Positions 1 through 8,172 are shown, counted from the first letter of the stretch. The stretch is DNA of 36,775 nt from DATFPQ01 sp035264765 (GCA_035264765.1 DATFPQ010000044.1:1-36775), one strand, 5' to 3'. Program-made: numbers and translations. The notes: generated by a model from the letters alone, not told the origin.

Positions 1-116
1 CCGGTCAGGCAGGAGATCTCGGTCAGCGAGTGCACGTCCCCATGGGAGAAGGTCTGCAGGATCGTCACCACCTTGCTGGTGACCGACCGCCCCACATCAC
101 CGGAGTTACCCGCCAC
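1..116 (-). CDS. IclR-family transcriptional regulator, N-terminal part only (runs off left edge)
   Basis: The minus strand from a GTG at 116 reads VAGNSGDVGRSVTSKVVTIL and onward to the window edge, 38 codons. It aligns by eye with the N-terminus of the full IclR regulator at 29827-30630: both share a (G/R)RSV-SKVV-IL core followed by the start of the winged helix-turn-helix. A GGAGAGGG ribosome binding site lies 6 bases before the GTG, which fixes the start. IclR proteins have an N-terminal HTH and a C-terminal effector domain, and often control aromatic catabolism from a divergent position. Here the gene is divergent from the maoC-led catabolic operon, so it is the likely local regulator. 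Its effector domain lies outside the window. Confidence 0.8.
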   Translation of the reverse strand, partial: MAGNSGDVGRSVTSKVVTILQTFSHGDVHSLTEISCLT

Positions 117-186
117 GGCACGCCCTCTCCATCGACACCGTCGTCGGCGCAAGCATCGGGCATGGGTGCCAGGTGCACCAGGCCAA

Positions 187-207
187 CGTTGCCGTTCAGC
201 GGCAACG
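187..207. promoter_or_regulatory. Perfect inverted repeat in the iclR/maoC divergent promoter
   Basis: CGTTGCCG and CGGCAACG form 8-bp perfect arms around a TTCAG spacer. It lies about 70 bases upstream of the IclR GTG start, a good place for an autoregulatory operator. Read on the minus strand, its core partly resembles the TTCCGCTGGnCGGAA box found elsewhere in the window. The operator role is inferred. Confidence 0.5.
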
Positions 208-300
208 CTGCACGGACACCGGCGGCCCGGTCGCAGCGGTCGCGGCGATCAGGCGATGCCCCCGCGTGCGTGGGTCGTGCGGGGACGACTGCGCTGGGCG

Positions 301-315
301 TCCCGCTGGGCGGGA
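301..315. promoter_or_regulatory. Putative IclR box, maoC promoter
   Basis: TCCCGCTGGGCGGGA has 6-bp palindromic arms around TGG and matches the window-wide box TTCCGCTGGTCGGAA at 12 of 15 positions. It lies 85 bases upstream of the maoC start, in the gap shared with the divergent IclR gene. Binding by IclR is inferred from the palindrome, its position and its recurrence. Confidence 0.5.
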
Positions 316-399
316 ACCGCATGGTCCGGTTGCACCCGCCGCGTACCCGGGTGGTTGACTCCCTCGCGACGGCCCGGCAAGCGATGGAGGTTTCTCGCC

Positions 400-888
400 G
401 TGAGCATCGACACGTCCCCGGACGAGGTACACCGCCCGCTGGTGATCAAGGGGATCGACGGCCTCCGCGAGCGGGTCGGCGCGCAGCTCGGCTCCAGCAG
501 GTGGGTGACGATCGAGCAGCAGGCCGTCGACACGTTCGCCGCCCTCACCGGCGATGAGCAGTGGATCCACGTCGACCCCGACCGCGCGAAGGACGGACCG
601 TTCGGCACGACGATCGCGCACGGCTTCATGACGCTGGGGATGTCGACCGGTCTGCTCTGGGACGTCGCCGTCGTCGAGGGCCCCGGCGTCATCCTGAACT
701 ACGGGCTGAACCGGGTGCGCTTCCCGTCCCCGCTCCGGGTCGGGTCGAGGGTCCGGATGCACGTCACGCTCGGTGCCCTGAAGGACCTCGACGGAGGCGT
801 AGAGGTCGTCTACCAGCTGGTTTACGAGACGGAGGGCGAACCGAAACCGCCGTGCGTCGCAGACCTCGTCTTCCGCTACTACTCGTGA
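400..888 (+). CDS. MaoC-like (R)-specific enoyl-CoA hydratase
   Basis: The 162-residue protein has a single hot-dog domain of MaoC/PhaJ type. The hydratase signature GDEQWIHVD (residues 51-59) carries the expected catalytic Asp52 and His57, followed by an AHGFMTLG stretch typical of the family. The family interconverts trans-2-enoyl-CoA and (R)-3-hydroxyacyl-CoA, so crotonyl-CoA to (R)-3-hydroxybutyryl-CoA, the PHA synthase substrate, is plausible here. GTG at 400 is chosen because GGAGG at 386-390 sits 9 bases upstream and the domain begins soon after; a longer open frame upstream is not protein-like. It is the first gene of the operon, 83 bases before the ring-fission hydrolase. Confidence 0.85.
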   Translation: MSIDTSPDEVHRPLVIKGIDGLRERVGAQLGSSRWVTIEQQAVDTFAALTGDEQWIHVDPDRAKDGPFGTTIAHGFMTLGMSTGLLWDVAVVEGPGVILNYGLNRVRFPSPLRVGSRVRMHVTLGALKDLDGGVEVVYQLVYETEGEPKPPCVADLVFRYYS

Positions 889-971
889 CGAAGCTGCGGT
901 TCTCAGCGGCTGCGGCACGTCAAGCGCGCCGGCACCGGCCGGCCCCTGTCAGCTATCGGACGGAGAGTTCC

Positions 972-1799
972 ATGAGTGAGGAGAGCCGCCCCGAGATCGG
1001 GTCGACCACAGACGCCGGCGGCATCAAGACCAACTACCTCGAGGCCGGAGAGGGTCCGCCGGTGATCCTCATCCACGGGTCCGGGCCCGGCGTCACGGCG
1101 TACGCCAACTGGCGGCTCGTGATGCCGGCACTGGCGGAGCGGTTCCGCGTGCTGGCCCCGGACATGGTCGGGTTCGGCTTTACCGAGCGGCGGGCCGACG
1201 TCACGTTCGGCCTGGACACCTGGGCGAACCAGGTTCTCGCCTTCATGGACAGCCTCGGCATCTCCTCGGCGAGCCTGGTCGGCAACAGCTTCGGCGGGTC
1301 GATCGCCCTGAAGGTGGCCGCCTCCAACCCCGACCGCGTCGACAAGCTCGTCCTCATGGGCAGCATGGGCGTCAGCTTCCCGATCACCGAGGGCCTGGAC
1401 CGCGTGTGGGGGTACGAGCCGTCGTTCGAGAGCATGCGCGCCGTCCTGGACGTGTTCGCCTACTCACGCGACCTGGTCAACGACGAGCTGGCGGAGGTCC
1501 GTTACCGCGCCAGCATGCAGCCCGGGTTCCAGGAGTCGTTCGGTGCGATGTTCCCCGCGCCGCGGCAGCGGTGGGTGGAGGCCATGACGACCCCTGAGGA
1601 CGACATCCGGGCGCTGCAGCACCGCGCCCTGATCGTCCACGGCCGGGAGGACCAGGTCATCCCGGTCGACAACTCCTTCAAGCTGTCGGAGCTGCTGCAG
1701 CGCGGCGACCTGCACGTCTTCTCGCACTGCGGGCACTGGTCGCAGATCGAGCGGTCCGCCGACTTCAACCGGATCGTCGGCGACTTTCTCGCCGAGTAG
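972..1799 (+). CDS. Meta-cleavage product hydrolase (alpha/beta hydrolase, DmpD/TodF/BphD/CarC type)
   Basis: The 275-residue alpha/beta hydrolase carries the oxyanion segment HGSGPGVTAYANW (35-47) that marks hydrolases of meta-ring-fission products. The nucleophile is Ser106 in GNSFGG, the acid is probably Asp227 in HGREDQVIP, and the base is His255 in CGHWSQIE. The family hydrolyses 2-hydroxy-6-oxo-dienoates (for example 2-hydroxymuconic semialdehyde) to 2-hydroxypenta-2,4-dienoate plus an acid. ATG at 972 follows a GGAG site. The matching next enzyme, the pentadienoate hydratase, is at 12791. The exact substrate, and so the gene symbol, cannot be assigned. Confidence 0.9.
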   Translation: MSEESRPEIGSTTDAGGIKTNYLEAGEGPPVILIHGSGPGVTAYANWRLVMPALAERFRVLAPDMVGFGFTERRADVTFGLDTWANQVLAFMDSLGISSASLVGNSFGGSIALKVAASNPDRVDKLVLMGSMGVSFPITEGLDRVWGYEPSFESMRAVLDVFAYSRDLVNDELAEVRYRASMQPGFQESFGAMFPAPRQRWVEAMTTPEDDIRALQHRALIVHGREDQVIPVDNSFKLSELLQRGDLHVFSHCGHWSQIERSADFNRIVGDFLAE

Positions 1800-1849
1800 C
1801 ACCCGCAGCGACGACGCGTCGGACCCAGCACCTCCAGGGAGCGGAACAG

Positions 1850-2860
1850 ATGCCCACGACCCGCAAGAAGGCAAACGCGCCTGCCCCGGCGCCGCCGTCG
1901 GAGCGTGACCCGGCGCTGCTGCGGCGGATCTACGAGACGATGGTCCTGACCCGGGCGGTCGAGGACCGCATGGTCGCGATGTACAAGGGCGGCGATCTGC
2001 TCGGATCCCTGTACACCGGGCACTGGCACGAGGCCATCTCGGTGGGCGCGGCCGCCGCCCTACGACCGGACGACTACCTGGCGCCGATCCACCGCGACCT
2101 CGGGGCCCACCTGTGGCGTGGGATGGAGCCCTGGCAGGTGATGGCCAGCTTCATGGGCAAAGCCACTTCGCCGACGGGTGGTCGCGACGGGACGCTCCAC
2201 TACGGCCGGTTGGACCTGAACATCTACAACCTCCCGAGCCACATCCCCGCCAACTACCCGGTGGCCATCGGGATGGGCTTCGCCGCGAAGTACCGGGGGG
2301 AGGACCGCGTGTCGCTGGCGTTCTGCGGCGACGGCTCCACGTCCCGCGCCGACTGGCACGAGTCGCTCAACATCGCGTCGGTGCTCAAGCTGCCGTGTGT
2401 CTTCGTCGTGGAGAACAACCAGTTCGCGTACTCCACGCCGCTGCAGCTGCAGTCGGCGTCGGAGAACTTCGCGATCAAGGCGGTGGCGTACGGGATGCCC
2501 GGCGTGAAGGTGGACGGGACCGACGCGCTGGCGGTCTACGACGCGACCGCGGAGGCGGTCGCCCGGGCACGTGCGGGCGACGGGCCATCTCTCATCGAGG
2601 CCGTGACCATGCGCATGCACGGGCACGCCGAGCACGACCCCGCCGACTACGTTCCCCGCGAGATGCTCGAGGAGTGGTCGAAGAAGGACCCCGTCGAGCT
2701 GTTCGAACGGACGCTGCTCGAGGCCGGCGTTCTCGACGACGCTGCCGTGAAGTCAGTCCGAGGGCAGGCCCGACAGCACGCCATCGACGCCCGCAAGAAG
2801 GCAATGGCCGACCCCATGCCAGACCCGACCACCGTGGAGGTGGGCGTGTATGCCGACTGA
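1850..2860 (+). CDS. 2-oxoacid dehydrogenase complex E1 component, alpha subunit (TPP-dependent)
   Basis: The 336-residue protein is a normal-length E1alpha. The thiamine diphosphate motif runs from GDG (160-162) to NN (189-190), with the usual HESLNIA helix between them. The region around LAPIHRDLGAHLWRG is typical of pyruvate, branched-chain and acetoin dehydrogenase E1alpha. It decarboxylates a 2-oxoacid and passes the acyl group to E2 lipoyl domains. It starts 50 bases after the hydrolase and overlaps E1beta by 11 bases. Sequence alone does not tell which 2-oxoacid is used. Being embedded in a ring-cleavage/PHA operon, it may use 4-hydroxy-2-oxovalerate, which is an inference. Confidence 0.9.
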   Translation: MPTTRKKANAPAPAPPSERDPALLRRIYETMVLTRAVEDRMVAMYKGGDLLGSLYTGHWHEAISVGAAAALRPDDYLAPIHRDLGAHLWRGMEPWQVMASFMGKATSPTGGRDGTLHYGRLDLNIYNLPSHIPANYPVAIGMGFAAKYRGEDRVSLAFCGDGSTSRADWHESLNIASVLKLPCVFVVENNQFAYSTPLQLQSASENFAIKAVAYGMPGVKVDGTDALAVYDATAEAVARARAGDGPSLIEAVTMRMHGHAEHDPADYVPREMLEEWSKKDPVELFERTLLEAGVLDDAAVKSVRGQARQHAIDARKKAMADPMPDPTTVEVGVYAD

Positions 2861-3836
2861 CAACGGAAACGCCACCTACCTGGACGCGGTGGGGCTTGCC
2901 CTCGAACACGAGATGGACGCCGACCCCGACGTGTTCATCATCGGCGAGGACGTCGGCCAGTTCGGTGGCGCCTTCAAGGTGACGAAGGGCTTCCTCGAGA
3001 AGTTCGGCGCGCGCCGCGTCGTCGACACGCCCATCGCGGAGACCGGCTTCACCGGGCTCGCGGCCGGCGCGGCCCTCGTCGGGCTGCGACCGGTGGTGGA
3101 GTTCCAGTTCGCCGACTTCATCTCCTGCGCGTTCGACCCGATCGTCAACGTGCTGGCGCGCCACCACTTCCGCACGGGCGACCCCATGCCGGTCACCATG
3201 CGGGCACCCTTCGGCGCGCGGCTGCGCGCGGGCCCGACCCACTCGCAGAGCGTCGAGTCGTACTTCGCCCACGTGCCGGGTCTCAAGATCGTCATGCCGG
3301 GCACACCGGAGGACGCCGCAGGGCTGTTGATCAGCAGCATCCGAGACAACAACCCGGTCCTGTACCTGGAGAACAAGTACCTGTACCGCCGGCTGAGGGC
3401 GAGCGGCCCGATACCGCTTGAGCCGATCCCGCTCGGTCAGGCCAAGGTCGTGCGCGAGGGCACGGACATCACCCTGGTGACCTACTCCGCTGGGGTCTCC
3501 CAGGGCCTGGAGGTCGCCGCCGAGCTCGACAAGGAAGGAGTGTCGGTCGAGGTCGTCGACCTGCGCACCCTCGTGCCGCTGGACGTCGAGACGATCGTGG
3601 CGTCGGTGAAGAAGACATCGCGGGCCGTCGTCCTGCACGAGGCGGCCCTGCGGATGGGCTATGGCGCGGAGATCACAGCCGTGATCCAGTCAGAGTGCTT
3701 CTGGCATCTCGACCAGCCCGTCGCGCGCATCGCCGCCAAGAACACGCCTACGCCGACGAGTCCACCGCTGGAGGACGCCGTGGTGCCGCAGCCGGCCGAG
3801 ATCGCGCAGGTGCTGAGGAAGGTGGCGACGGCATGA
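2850..3836 (+). CDS. 2-oxoacid dehydrogenase complex E1 component, beta subunit
   Basis: The 328-residue protein is a full-length E1beta. It has IGEDVGQFGGAFKVTKG near residues 30-46, DTPIAETGFTGLAAGAAL in the pyrimidine domain, and a C-terminal transketolase-like domain (TLVTYSAG, VEVVDLRTLVPLD). It pairs with the upstream E1alpha to form an alpha2beta2 E1. The ATG lies inside the end of the E1alpha gene (11-base overlap), and the stop overlaps the E3 start as ATGA, so the genes are translationally coupled. Closest general types are branched-chain, pyruvate and acetoin E1beta; substrate is unresolved. Confidence 0.9.
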   Translation: MPTDNGNATYLDAVGLALEHEMDADPDVFIIGEDVGQFGGAFKVTKGFLEKFGARRVVDTPIAETGFTGLAAGAALVGLRPVVEFQFADFISCAFDPIVNVLARHHFRTGDPMPVTMRAPFGARLRAGPTHSQSVESYFAHVPGLKIVMPGTPEDAAGLLISSIRDNNPVLYLENKYLYRRLRASGPIPLEPIPLGQAKVVREGTDITLVTYSAGVSQGLEVAAELDKEGVSVEVVDLRTLVPLDVETIVASVKKTSRAVVLHEAALRMGYGAEITAVIQSECFWHLDQPVARIAAKNTPTPTSPPLEDAVVPQPAEIAQVLRKVATA

Positions 3837-5233
3837 GCGAGTACGACGTCGTCGTCCTCGGTGGTGGGCCGGGTGGTTACGCGTCCGCCCTCTACGCGGC
3901 GTCGGCCGGGCTCAAGGTCGCGCTCGTCGAGGCGCAGAAGGTCGGTGGGACGTGCCTCCACCGTGGCTGCATCCCCGCGAAGGCGCTGCTGCAGGCCGCC
4001 GAGGTGTTCCGGACGGTCGGCCACGCCGGCGACTTCGGGGTCTCCTTGCCCGACGGCGCGAGGCCGACGCCGGACTGGCCGGCGCTCAACGCCCGCAAGT
4101 CCGGCATCGTCAACCAGCTGCACAAGGGCCTGGGCGGCCTGCTCAAGCGGCGCAAGGTCACGGTCGTCGCGGGCTGGGGACGGCTGACCGCGGACGGCTC
4201 GGTGGCGGTGGAGGGGCAGACGCTCCGCGGCCGTGCCGTGATCGTCTGCTCCGGTTCGGTCCCCCGTGCCATACCCGGCATGCACGTCGACGGCGACAAG
4301 GTCATCACGTCCGACCACGGCACGAACAGCGACCGAGACCGGTTGCCGGAGCGGATCGCTGTCATCGGCGGCGGCGTGATCGGGGCGGAGTTCGCGTCCG
4401 TATACACCGACCTTGGCGTGAAGACCACGCTGCTGGAGGCCCTTCCGGAGGGTGTCCTGCCGATCGGCCCCGACCGCGAGGTGGCGGACCTCCTGGCGAG
4501 GAACCTCGCCCGACGCGGCACGACGATCCACGCGTCCGCGAGGGTTGGCGAGCTGGAGCACACCGACGGCGGCATCGTCGTCCCGTTCGAGACTCCCGGT
4601 GGCTCGGACAAGCTCGAGGTGGACCAGGTGCTCGTCGCCATCGGGCGGCGTCCGTTGACCGAGAACATGGGCCTGGAGGAGGCCGGAGTCCGCGTGTCCG
4701 ACCGCGGGTTCATCGAGGTGGACACCTTGACCATGCAGACGTCCAGGCCCGGGGTCTACGCGATCGGGGACTGCGTCAACACGCCGGGGCTTGCTCACGT
4801 CGCCTACGCAGAGGCCGTGGTCGCCGTCCAGGCGATCCTCGAAGAACAACCCTTGCCGGTTGACTACGCTCGTGTGCCGTGGGTCGTGTACACCCATCCC
4901 GAGGTGGCCTGGTCCGGCCTGACCGAGGCCGAGGCGCGCGCCGCCGGACACGACGTCGAGGTGCACAAGCACTCGTTCGCGGGCAACGGTCGCGCCATGA
5001 TCATCGGCGACACCGACGGCATGGTGAAGGTCGTGGCGCAGCGGGACGGACCCATCCTCGGCTTTCACCTGGTCGGTCCCTGGGCCAGCGAGCTGCTGGC
5101 CGAGGGCTATCTCGCTGTCAACTGGGAGGCGCTGCCGGCGGAGGTCGGGGCGTTCATCCACCCGCACCCGAGCCTGTCCGAGGCGATCGGCGAGACCATG
5201 ATCACCTTCTCCGGGCGGTCCTTGCACGGATGA
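3833..5233 (+). CDS. lpdA: Dihydrolipoamide dehydrogenase (E3)
   Basis: The 466-residue flavoprotein has an N-terminal FAD Rossmann motif (LGGGPGGYASAL), the redox disulfide Cys41/Cys46 in GGTCLHRGCIPAK, a second nucleotide site for NAD (VIGGGVIGAEFAS), the FAD-binding GDC segment, and the C-terminal catalytic HPHPSLSEAIGE. It reoxidises the E2 lipoyl groups and makes NADH. ATG at 3833 overlaps the E1beta stop as ATGA. An upstream in-frame extension would lie wholly within E1beta and is rejected. A dedicated E3 in the operon suggests the complex is a self-contained catabolic unit rather than one borrowing the housekeeping E3. Confidence 0.93.
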   Translation: MSEYDVVVLGGGPGGYASALYAASAGLKVALVEAQKVGGTCLHRGCIPAKALLQAAEVFRTVGHAGDFGVSLPDGARPTPDWPALNARKSGIVNQLHKGLGGLLKRRKVTVVAGWGRLTADGSVAVEGQTLRGRAVIVCSGSVPRAIPGMHVDGDKVITSDHGTNSDRDRLPERIAVIGGGVIGAEFASVYTDLGVKTTLLEALPEGVLPIGPDREVADLLARNLARRGTTIHASARVGELEHTDGGIVVPFETPGGSDKLEVDQVLVAIGRRPLTENMGLEEAGVRVSDRGFIEVDTLTMQTSRPGVYAIGDCVNTPGLAHVAYAEAVVAVQAILEEQPLPVDYARVPWVVYTHPEVAWSGLTEAEARAAGHDVEVHKHSFAGNGRAMIIGDTDGMVKVVAQRDGPILGFHLVGPWASELLAEGYLAVNWEALPAEVGAFIHPHPSLSEAIGETMITFSGRSLHG

Positions 5234-5258
5234 GGCCAACGCACGCAGGAGGAGCGGC

Positions 5259-6989
5259 ATGACGGACGACGTGTGGGTCGTGGCGATGCCCAAGCTGGGC
5301 GAGACCGTGACCGAGGGTACGGTCGGGAGCTGGCTCAAGCAGGTCGGGGACACCGTCGCCTTCGACGACCCGCTCTTCGAGGTGTCCACCGACAAGGTCG
5401 ACTCGGAGATTCCCAGCCCCTATGACGGGGTGATCCAGGAGATCCTGGTACCGGCAGGCGAGACCGTCGCCGTCGGGACGCCCCTGGTGCGGATCGGCAC
5501 GGCGGGAGTGGCCGCGCAGGCCGACCCCCCAACGGTCGGCGGGTCCGAGGGCCCGGCCACGGTTCCGGCCGAGGCGGGGTTCCCGGCCTCGGCGGCACCC
5601 GACGCTTCGGGCAACGGTTCCGGCGGGGGCGGTGAGGTGTTCGAGGTCACCATGCCGAAGCTCGGCGAGACGGTGACGGAGGGAACGGTCGGCAGCTGGC
5701 TCAAGCGGGTCGGCGACACCGTCGCCTTCGACGACCCGCTGTTCGAGGTCTCCACCGACAAGGTCGACTCCGAGATCCCCAGCCCGTACGACGGGGTGGT
5801 GCTCGAGGTTCTCGTCGCTGAGGGGGAGACGGTGCCCGTCGGCACCGTGCTCGTGCGGATCGGCGACCCCAGTGCGTCACGGGCCGCTGCGCCCGCGCCC
5901 GTGCAGACCCTCCCGGGCGCTGAGCCGGCAGCGTCGGTTTCCCCAACCACGGAGGCGAAGCCGGGGTCGGCGAATGGTGGCGGCAGAATGTTGTCACCGG
6001 TGGTGCGCCGGCTCGCTGCTGAGAAGGGCGTGGACCTCTCGCTCCTGAGCGGTACCGGCGCTGGAGGACGCATCCGGCGGGAGGACGTCGAGCGGGCGAT
6101 CGCGGCCGATCGCGGGGGCGCGCAGGCCCTGGTCGCGGCGCCTGGCGCGCCGCCAACCGCGGCCCCGGCGCCCGCTGCTCCGGCGCCCGCTGCTCCGGCG
6201 CCCGCGGGCCCGGCACCATCGCCGACGTCCGCGCCGCAGTTGGCGGGTGCGCCGACCGCGGCGCCGGCGGGGCAGACCGACCCGCGCGACCAGGTCGTGC
6301 CGCTCTCCCGCATGCGCCTCACCGTCGCCGACCTGATGGTCAAGTCGCTGAACACGTCCGCGCACGTGTGGACCTCCGTCGAGGTGGACTTCCACCACAT
6401 CGACCAGGTGCGGGCCAAGCACAAGGCCTCGTTCAAGGCGGACACCGGTGCCTCGCTGACCTACCTGCCTTTCGTCGCCCGTGCCGTGTGCGAGGCACTG
6501 CGGGCCCATCCCGCAGTCAACGCGTCGATCGACGTCAAGGCGAAGACGATGACGATGCATCCATACGTGAACCTGGGCGTCGCCGTCGACCTGGACGAGC
6601 AGGGGCTCGTGGTGCCGGTGGTGCGCGACGCGGACAGCATGAACATCCGCGGGCTGGCCAGGACGATCACCACCATGGCGTCGGCCGCCCGGTCCAAGAA
6701 GCTGAGCATGGCGGACATGAGCGGCTCGACCTTCACCATCACGAACCCGGGACCGTTCGCGAGCTACGCCTCCTCGCCGGTCATCAACCAGCCCAACGTC
6801 GCCATCCTGTGCACCGACGGGGTGACGCGCCGTCCGGTCGCCGTCGGGGACGCGATCGCCATCCACCCCATGGGCATCATCGGGCTGGTCTACGACCACC
6901 GCGCCTTCGACGGCTCGACGGCCTCGAAGTTCCTCCTCGACCTGCGCAACCTCCTGCAGGACCGCGACTGGGCGGCGGAGGTGCAGTGA
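5259..6989 (+). CDS. 2-oxoacid dehydrogenase complex E2 (dihydrolipoamide acyltransferase) with two lipoyl domains
   Basis: The 576-residue E2 has lipoyl domain 1 (about 5-80; lipoyl Lys46 in DKV), lipoyl domain 2 (about 128-203; Lys168), a peripheral subunit-binding domain (about 244-281, LSPVVRRLAAEKGVD), a long Ala/Pro linker (about 285-345) and a CAT-fold catalytic domain ending with the active-site motif DHRAFDG. It transfers the acyl group from lipoate to CoA. The two lipoyl domains are nearly identical over 49 residues. It starts 26 bases after E3. Two lipoyl domains are common in actinobacterial E2s. Acyl specificity is not visible by eye. Confidence 0.92.
   Translation: MTDDVWVVAMPKLGETVTEGTVGSWLKQVGDTVAFDDPLFEVSTDKVDSEIPSPYDGVIQEILVPAGETVAVGTPLVRIGTAGVAAQADPPTVGGSEGPATVPAEAGFPASAAPDASGNGSGGGGEVFEVTMPKLGETVTEGTVGSWLKRVGDTVAFDDPLFEVSTDKVDSEIPSPYDGVVLEVLVAEGETVPVGTVLVRIGDPSASRAAAPAPVQTLPGAEPAASVSPTTEAKPGSANGGGRMLSPVVRRLAAEKGVDLSLLSGTGAGGRIRREDVERAIAADRGGAQALVAAPGAPPTAAPAPAAPAPAAPAPAGPAPSPTSAPQLAGAPTAAPAGQTDPRDQVVPLSRMRLTVADLMVKSLNTSAHVWTSVEVDFHHIDQVRAKHKASFKADTGASLTYLPFVARAVCEALRAHPAVNASIDVKAKTMTMHPYVNLGVAVDLDEQGLVVPVVRDADSMNIRGLARTITTMASAARSKKLSMADMSGSTFTITNPGPFASYASSPVINQPNVAILCTDGVTRRPVAVGDAIAIHPMGIIGLVYDHRAFDGSTASKFLLDLRNLLQDRDWAAEVQ
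5286..5798 (+). repeat. Internal duplication of the lipoyl domain coding sequence
   Basis: Codons 10-58 (5286-5432) and 132-180 (5652-5798) encode the same 49 residues with a single Gln/Arg change at MPKLGETVTEGTVGSWLK(Q/R). The copies differ at many third codon positions, so this is not a fresh copy. It reflects an older duplication under strong protein constraint, or partial gene conversion. Confidence 0.85.
6171..6205 (+). repeat. Short tandem repeat in the E2 Ala/Pro linker
   Basis: Two exact copies of the 15-mer CCCGCTGCTCCGGCG (6171-6185 and 6186-6200) are followed by a partial third. They encode the flexible Pro/Ala linker. Such repeats change length easily, so linker length may vary between relatives. 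Confidence 0.75.
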
Positions 6990-7020
6990 CGGGCCGGGCG
7001 GACCCGCCCGCGGACGACTC

Positions 7021-7290
7021 ATGAGCGGCGCAATACCTGACCCGACCCGTGCGATGGCGGACCTGATGCGGGCGGCCGGGTTGACGCCGCCCGTGACGTC
7101 GATGCCCAACGTGGATGAAGTTCTGCGTGGCGTGCAGAAGCAGCGTGAGCTGATCCGGTCGACCGTGACCAACCTGGAGGCGCTGGACGCGCAGCTCGCC
7201 CTCTTCGAGGCGAGCCTGGCGCCGTTCGCCGCCGCGGTGCTGTTCTGGGAGCGGATGCTCGGGATCCCGGGCAAGGGGGCCGACACGTGA
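7021..7290 (+). CDS. Small helical protein of the PHA/catabolic operon, function unknown
   Basis: The 89-residue protein is mostly predicted helix by composition: VDEVLRGVQKQRELIRST followed by a second amphipathic stretch (LEALDAQLALFEASLAPF) and an aromatic/hydrophobic tail. I do not recognise a named family with confidence. The amphipathic helices and its place just before an XRE regulator and a phasin suggest a granule-associated or PHA-synthase accessory role, which is inference. It has no signal peptide or clear membrane segment. It begins 31 bases after E2 and is probably in the same transcript. Confidence 0.6.
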   Translation: MSGAIPDPTRAMADLMRAAGLTPPVTSMPNVDEVLRGVQKQRELIRSTVTNLEALDAQLALFEASLAPFAAAVLFWERMLGIPGKGADT

Positions 7291-7390
7291 TCGACCCCCC
7301 GGCACGCAGTCCTCCGGTTCATGCGTCGCCGACCTGCGGCACAGCCGGGACACTGGTGCGCGCACAGGTCGACGAGGGAGAGGGGACGCC

Positions 7391-7759
7391 GTGCCCGGCG
7401 ACGACACCCAGCGGCAGCAGCTCGGCGAGTACATCCGCATGCAGCGCCAGATGGCCGACCTCTCGCTGCGCCGGATGGCGGAGCTGACCCAGGTGTCGAA
7501 CGCCTACCTCAGCCAGATCGAGCGGGGACTGCACCAGCCGTCACTGCGGGTGCTGCGGGCCATCGCCGAGGCCCTGAACATGTCCGCGGAGGTGCTGATG
7601 GCCCACGGAGGCCTGCTGGATGCGCCGCCCGTCTCCGAGGTGCCCCCTCGCGGTGGTACCGAGCAGGCGATCCTCGCCGACCCCGACCTGAACGACGACG
7701 AGCGTGATGCCCTGCTGCGCGTGTACCGCAGCTTCCGACAGGGACGAACCGGCGCTTGA
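7391..7759 (+). CDS. XRE-family HTH regulator, candidate phasin/PHA regulator
   Basis: The 122-residue protein starts with GTG. A Cro/C1-type helix-turn-helix occupies about residues 10-65 (LGEYIRMQRQ, LSLRRMAELTQVSNAYLSQI, ERGLHQPSLRVLRAIAEAL). The acidic C-terminal tail (NDDERDALLRVYRSF) recurs in small actinobacterial XRE proteins beside PHA genes, to my recollection. It lies between the small helical protein and a phasin, and the phasin promoter begins inside its last codons. It may sense the granule state and control phasins, as PhaR does in proteobacteria, though PhaR is an unrelated fold. No ligand domain is visible. Confidence 0.8.
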   Translation: MPGDDTQRQQLGEYIRMQRQMADLSLRRMAELTQVSNAYLSQIERGLHQPSLRVLRAIAEALNMSAEVLMAHGGLLDAPPVSEVPPRGGTEQAILADPDLNDDERDALLRVYRSFRQGRTGA

Positions 7760-7783
7760 CATCCCTGACAACTTGCGTAGTAT
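7756..7783 (+). promoter_or_regulatory. Promoter of the phasin gene
   Basis: TTGACA (7756-7761), a 16-base spacer and TAGTAT (7778-7783) form a good sigma-70/HrdB-type promoter 48 bases before the phasin ATG. It overlaps the stop codon of the XRE gene, giving the phasin its own transcription inside the operon. Confidence 0.7.
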
Positions 7784-7787
7784 TTCA
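7773..7787. promoter_or_regulatory. Candidate operator shared by the two phasin-type promoters (copy 1)
   Basis: TTGCGTAGTATTTCA overlaps the -10 box; with the next base it is flanked by TTG and CAA half-sites. It matches TTGCATACTATATCA at 19779-19793, upstream of the SAP/phasin-like gene, at 12 of 15 positions. The adjacent XRE protein is the obvious candidate binder (inference). Confidence 0.45.
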
Positions 7788-7830
7788 AGCACAGACCACA
7801 GACACACCGTCTCCCAGACAGGATGCGCTC

Positions 7831-8142
7831 ATGACCAACGACGCCAGCAACCCCGCCGCGGCCGCCGTGAAGCAGTACAACGACATGGTTCAGCAGGGCC
7901 AGCAGGCGCTGCTCACCGCCGTCGACTCGTGGACCCGCACCGTCCGCGACTCGGTGAGCCAGTTCCCGAACCCGACCGCCACCGCGGCGTCCGACCCCGA
8001 CCAGGTCATCGACCAGGTCTTCGACTTCGCCGAGAAGATGCTCGAGGTGCAGCGCGGCTTCAGCAAGCAGCTCGTGAACGCGGCCGCCGCTGCCGCCGCC
8101 CGTGGGGTCGGTACGACCCAGGGCGAGTCCCAGCAGGACTGA
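7831..8142 (+). CDS. Phasin-like PHA granule-associated protein
   Basis: The 103-residue protein is helical and rich in Ala and Gln, with QYNDMVQQGQQALLTAVDSW, an amphipathic segment around VIDQVFDFAEKMLEVQRGFS, and an alanine run before the acidic end. This is the layout of small actinobacterial phasins, which coat PHA granules and limit coalescence. It follows an AGGA site and its own promoter, and is the last gene before a strong hairpin terminator. The DFAEKMLEVQRGF segment is echoed by LGFLEAQREMVK in the SAP protein at 20003. No signal peptide, so it is cytosolic. Confidence 0.75.
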   Translation: MTNDASNPAAAAVKQYNDMVQQGQQALLTAVDSWTRTVRDSVSQFPNPTATAASDPDQVIDQVFDFAEKMLEVQRGFSKQLVNAAAAAAARGVGTTQGESQQD

Positions 8143-8172
8143 CCTCTCGATCCGTCAGGCGACGGCGACGAG

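Noticed and set aside
3659..5395. Long open frame on the minus strand opposite E1beta, E3 and E2
   Set aside because: It is antisense to clearly coding, motif-bearing genes and has Arg/Gly/Ala/Asp-rich sequence with no domain. Such shadows arise from high GC3.
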